The notes beneath the pieces are model-generated. The model saw only the letters and a list, made by a program, of their open reading frames with translations. It did not search any database and was not told where the DNA came from. Of a stretch of 62,543 nt of DNA, positions 61,172 to 62,543 are shown one piece after another. The stretch is from Ferroplasma sp. (GTDB lineage Archaea > Thermoplasmatota > Thermoplasmata > Thermoplasmatales > Thermoplasmataceae): contig NZ_CP133597.1 of assembly GCF_031200575.1 (NCBI RefSeq), positions 1,796,571 through 1,859,113 of the forward strand, read 5' to 3'. Each line of letters begins with the position of its first letter. The stretch's first letter is position 1. The translations under genes and the position numbers were made by a program.

Positions 61172-61431
61172 ATGAATGCAGGGATAATGGGAAATGGAAT
61201 GGGATATCCCATTTATATCCCATCGCTTAAGACCCTTGGAATTTCAATGTGTAAATTCGAAAATGGGACATGGCGGTGGCTGCTTTCCTATTATTATATA
61301 AATATGAATAAGGAGGTGCATCCAGGAAAAATTTTCAAAAATTTTTTGGAGATTTATATCCAAAATTTAAAAATACTAAAATATACAAATGTGTAGATAT
61401 AAGGTAAAAACCCTTTAAAATAGGGGGTAAT
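61172..61431. promoter_or_regulatory. Control region with palindrome (copy 2)
   Basis: Same AATGGGATATCCCATT palindrome (61198-61213), half-site and TATA-like element as 31741-32000; no confident gene. Confidence 0.55.
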
Positions 61432-61539
61432 ATAATACCTGAAAGGAAATTTAACCGCCTTAAATCTTTTATAAAAAGGCGTCGAATAAAAATAATTCCT
61501 GGTATAATGCCGGGAAAAATGAAAAAGGAGGAAATATAG
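61432..61539 (+). CDS. Possible 35-residue basic peptide (copy 2)
   Basis: Same frame with ATA codons after GGGGGTAAT as 32001-32108; status equally uncertain. Confidence 0.3.
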   Translation: MIPERKFNRLKSFIKRRRIKIIPGIMPGKMKKEEI

Positions 61540-61541
61540 AT

Positions 61542-62543
61542 ATGTCAACTAGATGGATAACCAAAAAGAATGGAAACGAGAGTAAGCACATAAATATAGA
61601 GTCATATGGGACACCCAGGGAAGTGGAAATAAAGAAAATACCGCCTAAACCTGGAGAGCTTGAGAAGCAGGCATGGGGCATGCTGGATAATATGGCCAAG
61701 ATTACAAACGTAGATAAGCTGTTATTGCAGATGAACAAGTACAGTGGAATGCTTGGGGATTACTCATCATTCAATTCAATGCTGATAGAATTTCAGGATC
61801 CCAATGCAACAATAGTCAGATCTAAAAATGAATGGAATTATTTCGGGCGAACTTTAAAGGAAGATGCCAGAGGTTTATCAGTGCTTTATCCTCTTGGGAT
61901 TCCAAGGAAAGATATGCCAGGGAAAGTTAAGGCCTTTATTGAAAAGAAGCGGGAAGAAGGCCTTGATGATGAAACAATAGACAAGCTTGTCCAGGACAAA
62001 TTTAACCTTGGAAGCACAGGGAACGCATACACATTTGGCACCGGCAATGTATATGATATATCACAGACAGATCCGATACCCGGGAAAGCAAAGCCTGTAA
62101 AGGAGGATGTTACCACAACGCAGCTGTATAAAACCCTGAAAGATATTGCAAGGAAACATTATACAGTGAAAGAAGAGCCCATCCACATTGGTGCCAGGGG
62201 ATATACAGCACATTCCGGAGATGGAAATGGCCAGGAAATAGTAGTTATGAAGATACCTGGAGAAGATGAAAATGTACTGCATACATTGATACATGAAATG
62301 TCCCATGCACGGCTAGATCACCTGAACAGGAAAGATATTCCATATGGCATTGGAGAAGCTGAAGCCGAATTGTCCACATACCTTGTAGGGCAGCATTTCG
62401 GGTATAATTTTAAGGATGACTCTGCTGGATATATGAAAGGGTGGCTTGATAACGCCAAACAGGATGGCCACACCCTGAGCAATGAGAATCTGGATAGGGC
62501 AATGAACAATGCCAGGCATATAATCCAGGATATAAATGCAATG
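61542..62543 (+). CDS. ArdC-like antirestriction/M78 peptidase (copy 2, cut by window end)
   Basis: Identical to 32111-32958 up to 62389 (residue 283), including HEMSH. The last 51 visible codons then differ: mostly synonymous changes plus Arg to Lys, Glu to Asp and Ala to Gly, and an ending NAM in place of NAQ. This is a chimeric or sister allele. The stop lies beyond the window. Confidence 0.82.
   Translation, partial: MSTRWITKKNGNESKHINIESYGTPREVEIKKIPPKPGELEKQAWGMLDNMAKITNVDKLLLQMNKYSGMLGDYSSFNSMLIEFQDPNATIVRSKNEWNYFGRTLKEDARGLSVLYPLGIPRKDMPGKVKAFIEKKREEGLDDETIDKLVQDKFNLGSTGNAYTFGTGNVYDISQTDPIPGKAKPVKEDVTTTQLYKTLKDIARKHYTVKEEPIHIGARGYTAHSGDGNGQEIVVMKIPGEDENVLHTLIHEMSHARLDHLNRKDIPYGIGEAEAELSTYLVGQHFGYNFKDDSAGYMKGWLDNAKQDGHTLSNENLDRAMNNARHIIQDINAM

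Larger units (their letters stand above)
43565..62389 (+). repeat. Long direct repeat, second unit (18.8 kb)
   Basis: Pairs with 14133-32958; offset 29,432 before the G run and 29,431 after it. The match ends sharply at 62389/32958, inside the antirestriction gene. Confidence 0.95.
43565..62543 (+). mobile_element. Integrated element, copy 2 (partial, runs off the window)
   Basis: Direct tandem copy starting at the restored integrase junction. It matches copy 1 up to 62389 with one single-base length difference at the G run 44121-44124, then diverges to about 87% identity (roughly 20 substitutions in the last 154 bases, mostly third codon positions). It is therefore a closely related sister or recombinant element, and its right arm may differ from copy 1. 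Confidence 0.88.

Noticed and set aside
14133-62543. Whole duplication as a pure assembly artefact.
   Set aside because: Not excluded, but the integrase reads through the junction as a perfect gene and the second copy diverges later, which a simple collapsed or doubled contig would not produce. Kept as a biological call with read mapping as the test.

Overview
The window is archaeal, most likely from an acidophilic member of the Thermoplasmatales (Ferroplasma/Acidiplasma/Cuniculiplasma type; genus not resolved). The reasons are an archaeal uS15 with its N-terminal extension, Nep1, a DHH/RecJ-like phosphoesterase next to rps15, an MCM helicase, an S53 acid peptidase, MetE split into two genes, and TATA boxes 25-27 bp ahead of start codons (leaderless transcripts) alongside GGAGGTG ribosome binding sites inside operons. 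No rRNA, tRNA or CRISPR array was seen.

Bases 1-14132 are ordinary chromosome: a secreted membrane-anchored protein, an S53 peptidase, the two-gene methionine synthase, an S66 carboxypeptidase, an M20 amidohydrolase, a decayed IS607-like element (tnpB plus a broken serine recombinase), the DHH-rps15 pair, nep1, an M48 membrane protease and a DUF488 gene.

At 14133 a 29,432-bp integrated element begins. It runs to 43564, where a second copy starts in the same orientation and continues past the end of the window. The first 18.8 kb of the two copies (14133-32958 and 43565-62389) match apart from one base in a G run. From 62390 the second copy abruptly becomes about 87% identical, so it is a mosaic or sister element and not a plain duplication. 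The left end of copy 1 carries only the last part of an integrase gene. The complete integrase (42706-43728) exists because the tandem junction rebuilds it.

The element looks like a provirus or virus-derived plasmid. Its left arm holds a zinc-ribbon protein, two divergent ribbon-helix-helix (RHH) regulators facing each other over a repeat-rich control region, an MCM helicase followed by a TACGTA-repeat region that may be the replication origin, a run of small early-type genes, a small PD-(D/E)XK nuclease and a winged-helix protein. The middle holds a candidate virion module: a large membrane protein, a 60-residue arginine/lysine-rich protein, three tandem paralogous small membrane proteins, a 1602-residue PKD-type surface protein with a C-terminal anchor, a second surface protein split by a frameshift, and a P-loop ATPase with two zinc ribbons. 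An ArdC/M78-like antirestriction protein follows.

The right arm (33.1-43.6 kb) is accessory: a decayed tyrosine recombinase, a cluster of unknown small genes, and a minus-strand operon with a winged-helix regulator, a secreted protein, a type IIG restriction-modification enzyme, a GHKL-ATPase fragment and an unknown protein. It ends with an RHH gene, a zinc-ribbon gene and the integrase. Several genes carry frame breaks at or near homopolymers; these may be real decay, programmed frameshifting or sequencing error, and raw reads would decide.
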